A DNA stretch of 64,000 nt from positions 9,422,971 through 9,486,970 of the forward strand of contig NC_081333.1 in NCBI RefSeq assembly GCF_022539665.2, read 5' to 3'. The translations under genes and the position numbers were made by a program. This DNA is from Daphnia carinata. Its lineage: Eukaryota > Arthropoda > Branchiopoda > Diplostraca > Daphniidae. Below are positions 39,224 through 53,258 of the stretch, piece by piece; position 1 is the stretch's first letter, and each line of letters opens with the position of its first letter. Under the pieces are notes generated by a model that saw only the letters and a program-made list of their open reading frames with translations, did no database searches and was not told the DNA's origin.

Positions 39224-39939
39224 GATACGATTAACTTGTTCATTAGGTCACCAAATACGATGCAAGTACATCGAAATAAACTGGCAGTCATAAAGCACCG
39301 GAAAACAAAAAGAACTAACATTAAAAACGAAAAGACTAACAAAAATAGCGAAATTCGTAATGTAATATGAAAAGGTAATAGTCGAAAGAAAGGGAGAGGA
39401 TGGAGCAGTTGCCGGTAGGAATATTTGACATACCCCTACAACTAGAGCATTGCACTGGCGTTCACATCCGGTGAACGTGCTGCAAGCCCCGCCGCCCGTG
39501 TCGCTCTTATTTTCTTTTGGGCCACCCGTGGTTCCGTTTTACTCCGCGTTCCATGTTGACTTAACGATAGAGGAAGGGGGCGCTGTGATTGCTTTCTAAA
39601 TGCGTCCGATTGCGACAGCAAGTTTATGGTAATTCCTTCACATTTGAGTCACATTGTTTTCCTTCGACGCTGCCACATTGAAAGGCCGGCCAATCAGTCG
39701 TCTGTTTGGTTATGTCGTAGTAAATGTCCGTGAAAGGAACGACGCCCTAGTCCCGACAATAACGTCCTGTAGTGATAAGGCCACGGACTGAGTTAAGAGT
39801 CCTACACCTGTTTTTATTCTCTCTCGCACGCGTATATATATTCAATAGCAGTTTGGGATCGCGGCTCAGAAAACACTTGGACGTGGCAGTTGCATCATAC
39901 AACGGCGACATTAACGCCCAATCATTTACGCTAGAAAAA
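39224..39939. promoter_or_regulatory. shared upstream region of two divergent genes
   Basis: The DDHD2-like gene (start 39223, minus) and the membrane-protein gene (start 39940, plus) are separated by 716 bases. The middle, about 39440-39560, is GC-rich relative to its surroundings, and there is a TATA box on the plus-strand side only. The interval probably holds both promoters and any 5' UTR exons. Confidence 0.5.
39832..39841 (+). promoter_or_regulatory. TATA box of the membrane-protein gene
   Basis: GTATATATAT lies about 100 bases before the start codon. A CTCAGAAA initiator-like sequence begins about 30 bases downstream (near 39864), the expected spacing. Confidence 0.5.
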
Positions 39940-41636
39940 ATGAGGCTGTTGATCGGTTTTGCCTTAGTTTCGCTCGCAGTGGGATCGACGTTTTTCCCAA
40001 CAGAAAAAGTAAGCTTAACTACTACAGTCACGTATCGATTTATTTTGTTCACAAAGCTTTTTCATAAAGGATGAAGTGGATTTGGTGCCTACCAATCAAA
40101 ACGATAAGATGTCAGGTCGCATCGCTGTCCCGCCACCAAACAATCTCCGTAAGCTCTTCTCAGACCTGTCCACTTGTTTCATCCGCAAAATAATCACGTC
40201 TTTATTGGCTTCGACTTCAGCTCCGAATCGAAACGGCGGCATCGTTAATGCAGCTCCGATCCTCAACCCTGTTGCGGCCCCAATTGTTAACACAGGCCCC
40301 GTCGGCGCACTTGTGAGCGGCGGAGCTTCACAGGTGTTCTTTTCGCCTGTCCGCATCAACATAGACCAGTCGTCGCAACTCTACGTGCCACCTGGAACAG
40401 ACGGCCGCATTACAGTATTGCTCAAGAACGACGGCGTAGGAGACTTTTTTCTTCTCAGCGGAGGCGACGACAAAAATTTCTTCATCCAGTTCGACTATGC
40501 CCAGTACGTCACTCTCTTTCAAACAGAATTCGTATGAAATATTTCACACCTTACGGCTGACAGAGTATTGACCAAGCGGGCGATACTTCCGTTCACTTTT
40601 TACTTCCTTCCTCTTTTCATCAATCACGATACATTGTCTGCACCAATCATCCGTTTAATTGTCCAATTTGACCCCGATTCGAGGCTTTTTTTTCATATTG
40701 AATTTTATTTCTTTATTTCCTTTTTTTGTGTATCAGGATACAATTGGGTCCAGGTCAAACGTTAGCAGTTCCCGGTAGAATTCGAGTGCCCCAATATGCC
40801 AACAATGTCGTTTCTACACTTACAATCATTGTTCAGAGAAGGACGGACAACGCTATTTCACGGAGACAAGTTTACATTCGCACGAAATCTGAGGTATTTA
40901 ATTTTAGGTTGTTGTTTTCTTAACAAACACTGAGGCATGGCAAATTAATTCTCGCCCCAACTCTGTTTAAGCCAGGAGAAAAGTGGGCCCCATGGTGTAC
41001 AATAAGAACGGTGACTCGGTGTGACAGCTATTTGGATGAGTCAATTTGCGCCAGCCGATACTGGAACATGAGAGCGGAAATTCAGGACACAGAAGCAGGT
41101 ACTTTAAAATCAATTAGCTCTCTTACATTGATTCAAATTTCCTGCTTATCTTAATCTACTCGAAGAAAACCTAAAACCTATTCCAATCTTATGTTCCCCT
41201 AATTAATTTTCGAATTGTTTTTAGGTCTATTGTCAGTGAGCATCAAACCAGATGGGCGCTTCCTAGGGGAGGATTTTCCAGTTGGAACTAACGACTCGAT
41301 TGCAGTGGAGCAAAGCGTCTCCTGCTGCACCACTGGTGTCGACATCACGGCAGTTGACGTTCGCGGGAACACGGTTACATGTCGAGCCGATCAATGTAAT
41401 TGAAAAAAAATTTTTGCGTCACAAGTTTTATGTTCAATCGATGTAAACTACTTCTGTTCTAAGCAGATTCTATTTATCTGAGCTCGGGAGATGTTGCTGC
41501 CATCACTCTTGGGGTTTTGCTACTGATTCTTCTACTAGTCATCATCATTCTCGCCATTTGCAGGTGCTGTCGACGACGGAAGGAAAGGTCAATCAAAACA
41601 GCACCTATTCCGAGGAGTAAGAAGGATCAAGCATGA
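39940..41636 (+). CDS. single-pass (type I) membrane protein, extracellular beta-sandwich; family not recognised
   Basis: Six exons: 39940-40008, 40070-40503, 40737-40893, 40972-41098, 41225-41395, 41467-41636, in phase, 375 residues. The first exon is a signal peptide (MRLLIGFALVSLAVGS) with an ATG after an A-rich AAAAA context. The ectodomain has a Pro/Asn/Gly-rich segment, then a region resembling an Ig-like/CARDB-type beta sandwich (VPPGTDGRITVLLKNDG, then LGPGQTLAVPGRIRVP, then TLTIIVQRR), an arrangement often found beside von Willebrand A domains. A Cys-containing part follows (WAPWCTIRTVTRCDSYLDE, SVSCCTTG). A transmembrane helix at about 330-352 (ITLGVLLLILLLVIIILAI) is followed by the stop-transfer RCCRRRKERS and a short basic tail. 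The domain resemblance is inference. It probably acts at the cell surface. Confidence 0.85.
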
Positions 41637-42713
41637 CTAGCACGGTTCAGTCCTAAAAGATCAAAGCCCAAGGACATTTCCATTACTGTTACAACAGTTG
41701 GTGACAACTAGTAAATTTAATTTTACAAAAGGGCGGAAATCGGAAAGTACCATCCACATTACACAATTGAATGTAGGGACTGAACCAACTATGGGTGGAG
41801 GCTCACTTCATGTCTAAAATATTACTTTAGGATAGAAAGACACACAACTGTTGGTGAGGAACAATCATAAGGAAAAAAGACGTCAATGTTCAATTTCAAA
41901 CAAAGCATCTTTTCATAAAAAATAATTCTAAAATATATATTTCTTTTGGAAACAAGTAGGCACTTGCCCACATAATAGCATAGCTTAACAAATTATCTCG
42001 TTCATGTTTCTTTCTGAATTTGGTTATCGGTATAAATCAACCTAATTATTCTAAGAACACTGTGCCTTTTTGTGTAGAAATTTAAAAATGTCAAGGTAGT
42101 TATTATTGTTTCGAAGAGGATGCATTTATCCCTCATTGCTGAGTATAGCTTAGTCACCTCAGAAAGTTTTCTTTAACGGTCGCCTTTCATGACCTTACGG
42201 TGAGCTATCAAAGTGCTAATGAATGTTTGTTAAATGACTTACTTGTGCTTTCCATCATTTTTGTTGAGTAACTGTCGTACTTTTTATTCACTTAAAAAAA
42301 ATGAGTGAGTCACTTTTGACTCATGAAAAATCAAGAGCACTTAGACTTTTACCCTGCTCAGCTGCTCTGCTATCCTAAAGAGTTTTTCTTCTGCTCTATA
42401 TTTTGTTTATGATTTTTGTCCACAAACGATGCCAGACTGAATAAAATTATTTCTCCCATTTGTACAAAAAAAGAAAAAAATAAGAAAAAAAATTTGAATC
42501 ATTGCCCTTTGCACATGCGTAATTCATTTTGAATGATAAATTAAGCAAATTTTCGGTAAAACATATATTTTTACAGAAGCTGAGAAAAAACACTTTTGCA
42601 GCATCAACAACAGAAACGTGTTTTCACTTTTCAGTCCATTGACAGCTGATCGTAAGCCTCAGAAGACCGCGCAGTAAATTGATTCCGGTTGTGATTGTTT
42701 TTTGTCTTTCGCG
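41637..42713. other. 3' UTR and intergenic region
   Basis: AT-rich, with no supportable gene. The first clear AATAAA after the membrane-protein stop is at 42440-42445, implying a 3' UTR of about 0.8 kb. The last 250 bases should contain the huntingtin promoter and 5' UTR. No TATA box is evident there. Confidence 0.5.
42440..42445 (+). other. polyadenylation signal
   Basis: AATAAA within GACTGAATAAAATTATT, 804 bases beyond the membrane-protein stop codon and 270 bases before the huntingtin ATG. Confidence 0.4.
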
Positions 42714-45700
42714 ATGGCATCCTTAGAAAAACTTATTCGAGCTCTTGATCAATTACAGATAACAGAAATTTCAAATTTAGATACCTCCATAAAGAAAAAA
42801 GAAATAAAAACATATGTGTTGAACATAGTTGAATTCAATTGCAGCACTAATGTACAAAACCACAAAGATTTTGTCTCATATATTGCCTCTAGTATAGACT
42901 CACTCATAAGATTATGTGATTCCAAGGATTCTGACATTAGATTAGCAAGTGATGAAGGACTGTATAAAGTTATCAAGGTTTGATATGACATACTCATATG
43001 AATTCTCTCTTCAGTGAGAATTCATAATAAATTTCCTTTATTTTTTTCAGGCCCTACTTCCATTGCACAGTAACAGAATACTAGTAGAACTATGTAAGCA
43101 GATAAAGAAAAATGAATCTCCTCGAATATTGAAGTTGTCTATGAATAGATTTGCAGAACTTTGCCATCTGGCTCGGTATTGTTCTACATTATTTGCAAAA
43201 TATTTCTGATAATAAGAATATTTTTTAGGCCACAGAAAAGACGTGCATATCTGGCAAACCTGTTCAATGCAATATCTGTGATTGCTAATCGTAAGGAAGA
43301 GATGCTTCATGAAAGCTTGTCAAATTTTGTTTCTAAAGTTTTCAGTGTTATGGGAATATTTGCATTTGAAAATGAAACAAAAATTCTACTTAAAGGATTC
43401 CTATCAAATTTATCTTCTAAATCTTCTATCATAAGAAGGTGTGCAGCCAATGCAATTACAGTAATCATATCTACAAACAGAAAGTCTGATGTTTTACTGG
43501 CATTAGTTGTGGAATATTTGACTGGTATGTCACTTGTGGGATTTGATGTGCATACATGCTACTAATTATTTAAATCTCATTATGTTTTTTAGATCAAATC
43601 CTTCTGTCTGAGGATATTGCAATGGCAGATATGTCTGTGATTACAGGAACATTATTAACTCTAAAATTGTTACTTCCTGTTTTTCCATCCCCATCTGTTC
43701 CTGTCAAAGAAAACAATAACCTTTACTTGGGTAGTCAACATTCTAAAAGTGCTGCTACCATGAATGCAGTGGCAGTAGAACGCATCGTTCAAGTATCATT
43801 CATCTAGTTCACTTAATTTTATTCAACGTTAAAGGTCTACTTTTCCGAGCAGATCTTTGAACTTGGAGTTCACTATTCGTTTTCTTCGGATCACAACGTC
43901 GTTAACGCAGCTTTAGAACTTCTTCAGCAATTGCTAAAAATGCGGACGCTTTTACTAGCCATTCCCGCCCTAAAAAGTGCAAATGGGTTACAAGGGACTC
44001 GCATATCGTTACGAGGATTGTCAAAAGAAAATAGTTAGCTATTTATTGTAGTTGAAACGCATTTTAAATGTATTAACCTCTTTGATGTCTAACGCATTTA
44101 GGTCAATGGAATTTAACTGCGCTACCTGTTGCCGAAGAATCACTTTTGCTAGAAGCAGATGTTCATTTGGTAGAATTCGAAAAAACAAACTTAGATTCAA
44201 CTGAAATCGATGTTGAGATTGCAGAAGATTCCATTATTACGGTTGGAGGGGATGAGCAAGATGAGCTTTTGAAAAGTGCGGCTCTTCTTGAAAGCGACAT
44301 TTTGCCAGCAGAGAAAGATTTAGAAGAAACTGATGTTGAGCAAGAAAGCTGTGATGTCGTTGATGCTCCAAAGGTCAGTGTCTTGAATTATTTAAAAAAA
44401 AACGTAGCTAATTCGATTGATTTGTTTCTAGGTGATTGACATAGGTTCATTGTATGACAAAACAGGATGCTCTCCCCTCCTCTACTGCGCTCGCCATTTG
44501 TCTTACAGTTTCTTGCTCTCGGAAAGAAAAGGTCAAATGAAGTCGGATAGATCAGTTCGCGTTTCAGTAAAAAGTCTAGCCCTTAATTGCCTAGCGCAGG
44601 TTGGATGTCTGGAACCTCTAATTTGGAATTCTTATTTATCAGATTCAGGTATTAGGCAGGTTTTAAAGAGGTTAATATCACTTCTATACTCTAATGGGTT
44701 TTCTCTTTGGTAGAAAGAAACACGGATGACAGCATAGCGATAATTGATGTATTGCAGTATCGTACACACGAGGATCCACAGTTAAGAGGACAAGTGTCTC
44801 TACTGGCTTGCATGGTGTTAAGCAGTGTGATTAGTGGTTTTAATTTGACTGGAATTGAATCAAAAACATTAGTACGCATTATTGATGAAACTTTAAAAGA
44901 TAGAGAAGCGGCCGCTTCTCGCCTTGCCCTTCAGGGTCTACAACATTTCTTGCCGATGGCATTGGAGGGTTCATTTTGCGTTGAAACTACTCCATTGCTA
45001 CGTTCTTTATTAAAGCTGGCAGAAAATCCGTATTGGCTAGTACGAGTAGATCTATTAGAAGTCTTTACTTCATTTTCTTGGGCGGCCTTGGAATTTGGGA
45101 TCCAGAATAAGACAAGCTTTAGTCTGCCTATGTTCCAAGAGGCATTCCTACGTAAGCCATTTTTTTTACGTTTCAAATATTACTTTCATCGTCCCATGTT
45201 AATTGTTTATGTTTAACAGGTAAGGTTGCATTTACGATGATAGGTGACGAAGATCAGCGAGTCCGAAGTGCAGTGGCGAATTGTATTAAGTGTTTGGTTG
45301 AGTCATGGACCACAACAAGAAGCCCACCAAGTGTCATTCGCCTCAAATCATTGGCGTCTGCGTGTAATTTTTCACATCAAAAACTATCCTCGAAAACGTT
45401 TGCCGGGGTGCCTTTGTCAATCAATGGATTGGCAGATGCTTATTGTGACAGTCCCGTAAACGGAAACATAGTGGGAAACTTAGCATATTTTGTTGATGAA
45501 CTATTTAAGTTACTGGTTTCATCCAACTCAAAATTTGTCAAGGTTCTTCAGTTATTAGTGTCTTATTTTTTAAACTAGAAAATTAATTTGTCGTTTGATT
45601 TTAGGTGGGTTGTTTGCAAGCTCTAGCCGACTTAAGCCGTTCGTATCCTCCTGCTACGTATTTGGAAATTTACGGTTGTAGTTCAAAAGGATCGTGCAGT

Positions 45701-48700
45701 CTCCTAAAAGTTTGCATAGCCCTCATGACGAATTCCACGTTGATGTTGGATCTGGCAACCCACCAAAGCCTAATCACACTTTCAACTCAACTATTTGCAG
45801 GTTATTTTCGTTTTACTTTACGAATTATGTATTACTTTCTTTAATTAAATATTGTACTCTATATTACTTACATGATTAAATACTTTACTTATGTATTACG
45901 GTTTTTCATTCTTCTTTGTTTTTCAATTTGTTATTATTAGGTTGCGTCAAGGTGGATTTAAATGCACCAGAATCAGAAACTGAAGACAAAGAATGGCATT
46001 TTCTAACTGGCCCGTTGGCCACTACTGCGTCATATCTGCTAAGTCACATTAGTCGTATCTTGAATGCGTTTTGTTGCGTCCTCGACGATGTCAATCCCTT
46101 GTCGGTTTCCATAAAAGCACCTTTAGTGACACTTCCAAACCCATCCGCACTAAGTCCTATACGTCGCAAACTTCGGGCCTCTGAAGGACCAATCTTGGAC
46201 AAGGAAGATAAATCAGATGAATTTGCGCGTAAGAGCAAACCACATATACTTAATCCAAGTAATATTGGGTTTTTCGCTGCTCAATCTCTCTATGTCAAGC
46301 TATACGAATTACTTAAGAGTACCAACGCCACATGCAAGGTATATTTATTTACTCTGCTGGTATACGGTTGTTTTCAATTACAGATTTTATTTAAATTTTA
46401 GCTAAGCTTCGACACTGTCACCTCCGAACGGCTATCCAGTTTTATCCAGTCCACTTTGAAGGCACTGGCTGCTCTTGTTGAAGTATACAATTTTCAAGAC
46501 ATTGGCAAACACAGTGAAGAAATCCTAAATTATTTACGTATTATAATTACTGTTGAACCAGTTTACTGTTTGCAAGCCGTGCAACAGGTTAGAATTTTTC
46601 CTTTAGTTGTTTACCAATATCTCACTTTTTTAATGGTTATTTTTCAGCTATTGAAAGCGCTCTTCGGGACGAATTTAGCAGCCGTCTGGTATGATGAAGC
46701 CACTCGATTTAAAAGAGGGTGTATTTCTCCCAGTTTTTCGGTAACAATGAAAAAAGATCAAAGTGTGTCTCTAAGCTACGGATTCGATGATTATCTATAT
46801 CGTGATACCGTCCGCCAAATGAACTTCAAGTGAGTTTTCCAAATATGATTATTTTTTATGTATGTTTTCTTTTATTTCTATCTTGCTTATTTGTTCTTAG
46901 CTTAACTGGTGAGAGACCAAGTCTCATAACCAAATTTCGAACGTCTGTGAACAAAATAGGTCCTGATAAAAATGCTTTAACTTCATATATTCGCTTATTT
47001 GAGCCCATGGTCATCAAAGCCCTGAAAGTATAGTTACGACAGTCGTGTTCCTAAAGGTTAATTGCCATCACCTTATTTTACCTTACTTATAGTTGTATAC
47101 AGTAACGAGCTGCCCGCATGTCCAAAAGCAAGTTTTGGATCTTCTTTGTGAACTGATCCATTTGTGCGTCAATTATTGTCTCCTGGATGCCGATCAGGTT
47201 TTTCTGAATTTTGTCATCCAGCAGTTCGAGTTCCTCGAAGAAGGTTTCATTCCGTAAGTACATCCCCTTGGAATTGTTTTGTTCAACCTAATTTTATCAT
47301 TAACCTCTTAATGTCTAAACAGGCAAGTTGAAACTTTATTGCCCTCCATGTTCCGATTTCTGTCCCTACTGTCGTACGACAGATTTCATTCAAAAACCAT
47401 TATTTCTGTGCCGCGCATAATGCAGCTTGCAGGGGGACTAATGGCTACCGGGAAGGATGCTGAACTTCATGGTAAACTTATCTCTTATCTTGTTCAAACA
47501 ATCCAATTTCCAAAAGACGAAGGCTATGTTTTTGCAATTCGTAGTGCTTCCGACCTTGCGACCAATGGTCGAGGATCTTTTTCTTTCGAGAGAGAGAATG
47601 AGTGACAACTTCAAAGAACTTGAAACTCAAAAAGAAGTGCTAATAAATATTTTACTCCGGCTTCTTCAATATCACAAGGTCTTTTCAATAGTCAAAAACT
47701 TCGTTATAATGAATTATCCACTTCGACGAATCTTCCTAATAACGCGACATGTACGAAATTATTTTGTAGGTTTATCCTTTGATTACCGCTATCCTGCTTC
47801 AAGTCCAGTTCGAAAATGCGAGCAAATGGAAATCTCTCTCGAAGCAAATATGCGACGCACTCATCCCTCACCTTAATAAGCATTCACTATTCTTAGATTC
47901 GGACGAAGCGCTCCAGATGCTTTATAAACTAATTTCTCATATGGATCCACCTGTTGTTCACGAGTCGTTGCTAGGACTCCTACAAACATTTACTCCTAAA
48001 CAGTCAGAGGATGTGCATTCTTCCGCAACTTTGGTTAGCAAAACAACGAACAATTTTTTAAATAATGGATCATTAATGTTATTTCTTATATTCTATCTCT
48101 TTTTTGAAGAATTATCATCGGGTATTGGCGTGTCGCCTAACGGTTTTTAAAACCTTGATTTCCGTTTTTGACGAAGCCTTCCTGTTAGACTGTTTGAATG
48201 AATTTAACCTTAGTTATCTGATCAATCAGAGGAGTGATCCATTGAACGTGACGCCTACAGAAAATTCACCGCCGGATCACATCTTGTCAAGGTAGTGTGC
48301 TAAAAAGTTTTGTTTTTCAGCATATTCACGTTTTCTGATATCTATTTGTCTGTTCCTAGTTTACTGGTCGACACCCTTAGGTTAGCATTTAGTCATTGGA
48401 AGAGTAAAATTTTTGCAGATAGCTGTGGATCAACCTTGATATCATGGAAAATCGATTGTTTCTCCTTCTCCGTTCATCTCGTATTGGACCTGATAGCGCT
48501 GTGCCACCAGTTAGTGAACGCCGGTTAGTCGTTCAGAGAAACCTGTTGTAAGGATCCTGAAATAACTTTTAATGTTGTTTAGAAGATTTTCCAGTGCTCC
48601 GTACGGCCATTCGTGCAGAATTGGCCCGTGAAGAGTGTAAATACCCTTTATTTGAAGTGGCAAGGGAATTAATTCCCAACAATCCGATAGTTTTTGCACG

Positions 48701-51700
48701 GTTTTGTGCTTTGCTATCGCCAGAAATTCATTGCTTTGAAGCCAACAACATGCAGCAGTTTTTTACTGGGCTCAATGGAAGCATTGCAGAAGCAGGATAT
48801 TTCTTAGTGCTACTAGGAAATATGGTAAGCGGAAAATACCCTAATGCAGTAAATTATATTAGCACTTGAAAATGAAAAAAACTTTGTCTGTCAGCGGAAA
48901 CAAGAAGAAAAACTCGAAGCATTCATTAGTGTACATGCTGACCTTATCTTGAGTTACTGTAGTGAAACACCTGTGAAGAAGTTCTTCGAAAATCTAGTTG
49001 TTGATAAAAACTTGATCAAGCCGCTTGTGAAATGCGTATTGGCAAAGAACGGAATCTCGCTGGTAAAAAAAAAAGATTGGGTGAGGGATAATTCTGCATT
49101 CTTATCTATCTATTCTGGCTCAATTATCAGGTCGCCGCTGCCGTGTCCCTCTTCAACATAATAGAGGCTCTCCAAATTGCGAATGTCGAAGATATACTTT
49201 TAGAAGTTGTATCTAGCTTCCAGTCAATCTCCAATGGTGTCGTGCATAAAAAGTTAGAAAAGCTTTTATTAAAACTGAACTTTGCCTGTGCTGAATCCCA
49301 CCTTCAGTGTCTGAAAAAAGCCCAAGAAATCATTCTTCTGTCAAAAAATGAAAGGTACATTGTCCAATGATTAGCAAAAAGTGATTTATTTTTAATTGAA
49401 TTATTTTTTTCAAGATGGTACCTCGAGCTCATGACCAAGCACAGCGCATCGCCTGCGCGAAAACTAGAAACGTTATGCGTAATAGATAAAGCATTCTTGC
49501 TAGAATTTGCGTTGAACAGGTTGTATCACAATAAGTATTATTTGTTTTATGTACTGAATTAACCGGTGTTTACTTAGAAATCTGGAACCAATCATGTGGC
49601 AAGAAATCGTCAACCTCATCAACCTAGATGATCTCCCAAAATTGTTTAACAATTACTCTTTCCTCTCATTCGCCGTTGAAACTGGTCGAAAGTCAAAACC
49701 CGATATTTTTTTCCGCGTCAAAACAAATTTTTTAAATATGATTGATACTCAAGCTTTAGATAACATTAAGGTACATGTATTTTTTAGAGAATTGTTTTCA
49801 TTATTCCTACTTAACCATGGATGTTCCATGTCTTCTGGCAGATCTTGTCAGTCGCGCATGTACTAAGCGAAATGTGCAAAACGATTCAACCGTCGGAAGT
49901 CAAGGATATTTTTTCTCCATCCGAAATCAGCATATTGGCGAAAATGACACTTATCTTCATGGCCGCCATGGATTCGCTTCAACGTTCATTAGTTCTACTA
50001 CCAGCTTCATCGGCGATTGTTTCCGTATTCGGCCTTGAGCTTCCCAGTGTATGGACAAATAGAGATACTCTTCCGGCTGTTTACAAAGCAATAGATACAT
50101 TGGAATCTCTATGTATTCGGTTAAGGAACAACACAACGCTTGAACACCCCAGTGTCACCGGTAGGCCGTTGAAAATTAGCAGAATTGTTTTGTGTTTGTA
50201 TTAAAAAACGTTTCGAATTTAGGCTTGGAGCACATGAATTGCCCCGACCCGAACTTTGTTTCAGGTGCGCAACAGTTGGGCCGGATAGTTACGTTTTTGG
50301 AACAAGAAACTCACATTCCAGAAGTATTACACAAAGATTTGCTGTAAGTTTAGGCTAAGAATCCAAAATTACAAATCTTGAAGTTTCTAGTCACTATCGT
50401 AATTTGATTTGCTTGCGAAAATGTATAGATCGATCGCAATTGCGTTTTGCCGAATGCCGCTGTTTTACTCCTATACTTGCATTCCACCCTCGGTTTGGAA
50501 CAAAGGCTGGAATCCTGTGCTAGCATTTGATGTCGAGCGCATCACATTGGATCTGCCGATTGTGCCCTCATATTTTCTGCACGATGAAATTGTCTTGAAG
50601 GAATTCATTTTTCGGTATGGTATCAACCTGGCCTGCTAAATTTTTATTACGTTCTCGTATTTTTACGGTTCTTTCGCCCATGTTTTCGTATTAGAATAGA
50701 ACGGATTCGCTGGATAACAAAAAAGAAATTCGAAGAAATCTGGATGACTTTCCTCGGAATTCTGAATTTGCAGAACGAAGATAACGTACGCCCAGAAGAG
50801 CAAGCCAGCGTTATCCAGGTATTGTGTAAGATCTGTTTTGTTTATTCTCGGGTTATCTTAACACCTGTATTCACTTAAAGGCTACATGTGAAGCTGTACA
50901 TGCTCTTACCATGGTGCTCCAAAAAAATTTACCATTCAGAACGTCAAATCCGGCGCCCAGTGCCAATAACCTTGATAAAATTCCCGACTTCATGCATACT
51001 GAGTTAGTCAAATTGCATGGAATATAGAGAATAATTCTAATGAATCTCGGTTTTTATACTTTACAGAAGAGGCAAAAAACTGAAAGAACTCTGCACTTTA
51101 TTGTCGGATGATTGCAACGCCACATCTTCATGCAATTCAATCTATTATTTCAATCGCCTCTCTTTCAGACATATCCAACGCAACATTGATCAAGGTTCAC
51201 CATCTAAAAAGAAAGCTGCTAGTCCTGAGGAGATTACGGATATAGACATCCAATCTTGCGTTCGCTTCTTGGTGGATCTCTATTCGCAGTGGCTTCAGAG
51301 TTCGGTAAATTAAATTCTAGTTAAAAAAAAAACATTACATTGTTTCTAAAAACAGTTTATTTATTGGATTTATTTGAAGACTACGCCGTATCCGCTACTA
51401 GTAGACTTATTTCGATCTCTGCTGCACATATCGGATTTCTTTGTGGATACTCAACAGTTTGATTGGTTACTGGACAATTCGCTTGCCTTGTACAAGCAAC
51501 TCCTACCTGATGATCCAACTAGCTTAGAGTCCGCCTTGACAGGATGCATATTGAAGTCTGCCTCGTTCACGACTCTAGTACAAAATCAAGTTTCCATGGA
51601 GTATTGTATAATCCTTTCTAATGCGTGACATAATCTTTATCAGAATTCAGAATATTGGGATTTAATTAGAAAGCATTGTGAAGCTTCACTATATTCCCAA

Positions 51701-53258
51701 CATATTTCCACACGTGGTAGTGGATTAGATGGCCTGTTGTATCTACTGCAAAAATTAACCAGAAATCCAGATCTTGCTCGTACAAGCTCTTTGGTGAATC
51801 TTGCTATGGACTATGTCGGGAAATGGCTCAAGTATAAATAAGTCATATTGTTTGTATTTTAATTTTTCCTCGACCTAATTCCTATTGCCTGAATATGGTT
51901 TAAAGTGCTGAAAATAGCGGTCCCACTTGGTACCAGTCTGTCGTATGGTCAATGGCATTCTATTGCGGCGAACACTTTGCAGTATTACCCTATCAGCATA
52001 ATGCTGTTGTTGACTTCGTTGTTCAAATCGCTATTGGCTGGCTTGTGCAAAATCCACAACAACCAACAGAGATACAAAAAGAAATTTTAAAGGTAATCTA
52101 GACTACCCACAATTTACTCAATGTGTATCCATTGTTTTCACAATTAATTTCATCGTTTTAGGGTTTAGAACGGCTGGGTATTCTCGGATTATTGACCCCG
52201 ACCTGGCGATTTACCGTTAAGAGAGAGGTACTGGCCATTATTCGCAATGTTGATCGAGATCAAATTTTAAAAGCGGCTCTACGAACTTTGTTATCGTTAG
52301 TCTACTCAGGTATAGAGCCTAATGTGATTCCACTATTAGTTTCAATACAAATCACTTTCCTTTTTTTTTCTAAGATTTTGGAAGCCAACTTTATCAACCA
52401 GGGGCGGATCCCGAAACGATGCTCGCCGCTATGGAATGGGTAGGCGCTCTTTTCCAACGGTAAATCTAATTAAACTACGTGGTTATGGATTCCGAATTCA
52501 AATTTTTTCATTGTTCTAGTATGAAACGTGGAACAGATAAAGAAGCGGAGATCCTTGGCCAAATAATGCCAGTCATAACTTGTGATATTTTTCCGCCAGC
52601 AGACATCTTGAACCGAATTTTAAGTGAATTTATGACGGCCAAACCCACGGTCGCCTGCTGTTTGACTCCAACCATATTTAAGGTAACCGTCAAAATCGAA
52701 GGCTTTGCATTATTATATTCAATACCAAAATTTTGCCTTCAGGTTTTCGGAGCAGCACGTTCACAAGGCCAGCAAAGTTTGGTCGTGGAATGGATACTGT
52801 TAAGCCTGAGCAATTTCACTCGTAACTTAAGCGATGAATCTGCTAATTCTGTATGGAATATTCTGTGTTTTTTCACTGCGGCTTCCAGTAACCCATGGTT
52901 GCAGTCGGTGTAAGTTGTTTTACCAGTATTATAATTCATGTTTAAAGAAACAGTTGACCGTGTACCGTTTGGAATTTTAAAGGTTTCCCCTTGTAAACCA
53001 ACCGGTAAATCCCAGCAGTCCCATGGAAGTAGAAATATTCGTGGCATCTGCACTGGACTTTGGAAACCAGGTAATGCTGTTCAATGTTGCTAAACGGTAC
53101 CGTGATAAGCTAAATGGTACGATTATGTTGCGTGTTTTTGTTATATTCTTTTGTAGCTCGATGACCAACAGCGATCCACGTTGGTCTCCATTTTCTTTTC
53201 TGCAAGAGATAATAGTACGTTTTTTGAAGCTGTTGATGTCGCGCTAAAAAGTTTATGA
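42714..53258 (+). CDS. HTT: huntingtin (complete, no polyglutamine tract)
   Basis: Large HEAT-repeat scaffold. Forty coding exons in phase, 2613 residues: 42714-42977, 43051-43175, 43229-43524, 43593-43792, 43835-44033, 44102-44373, 44432-44648, 44714-45151, 45220-45542, 45605-45800, 45941-46338, 46402-46587, 46648-46829, 46901-47027, 47093-47253, 47323-47471, 47545-47678, 47770-48033, 48110-48291, 48360-48523, 48583-48824, 48895-49062, 49131-49354, 49415-49519, 49578-49770, 49842-50160, 50223-50343, 50429-50614, 50695-50818, 50881-51002, 51067-51304, 51380-51600, 51670-51831, 51906-52092, 52162-52309, 52375-52459, 52520-52682, 52743-52909, 52983-53070, 53157-53258. Diagnostic matches include the N17-like start [138 protein letters not shown] and [13 protein letters not shown]. 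No Gln or Pro run follows the N17 segment. Length is below the vertebrate ~3140. A few donors are weak (GTTTGA, GTTCTT, GTCTTT), but the protein match fixes them. Confidence 0.97.

Noticed and set aside
36081-53258. Functional linkage between DDHD2 and huntingtin because both are neurological disease genes in humans
   Set aside because: They lie on opposite strands with another gene between them and belong to unrelated pathways; adjacency alone is no evidence.
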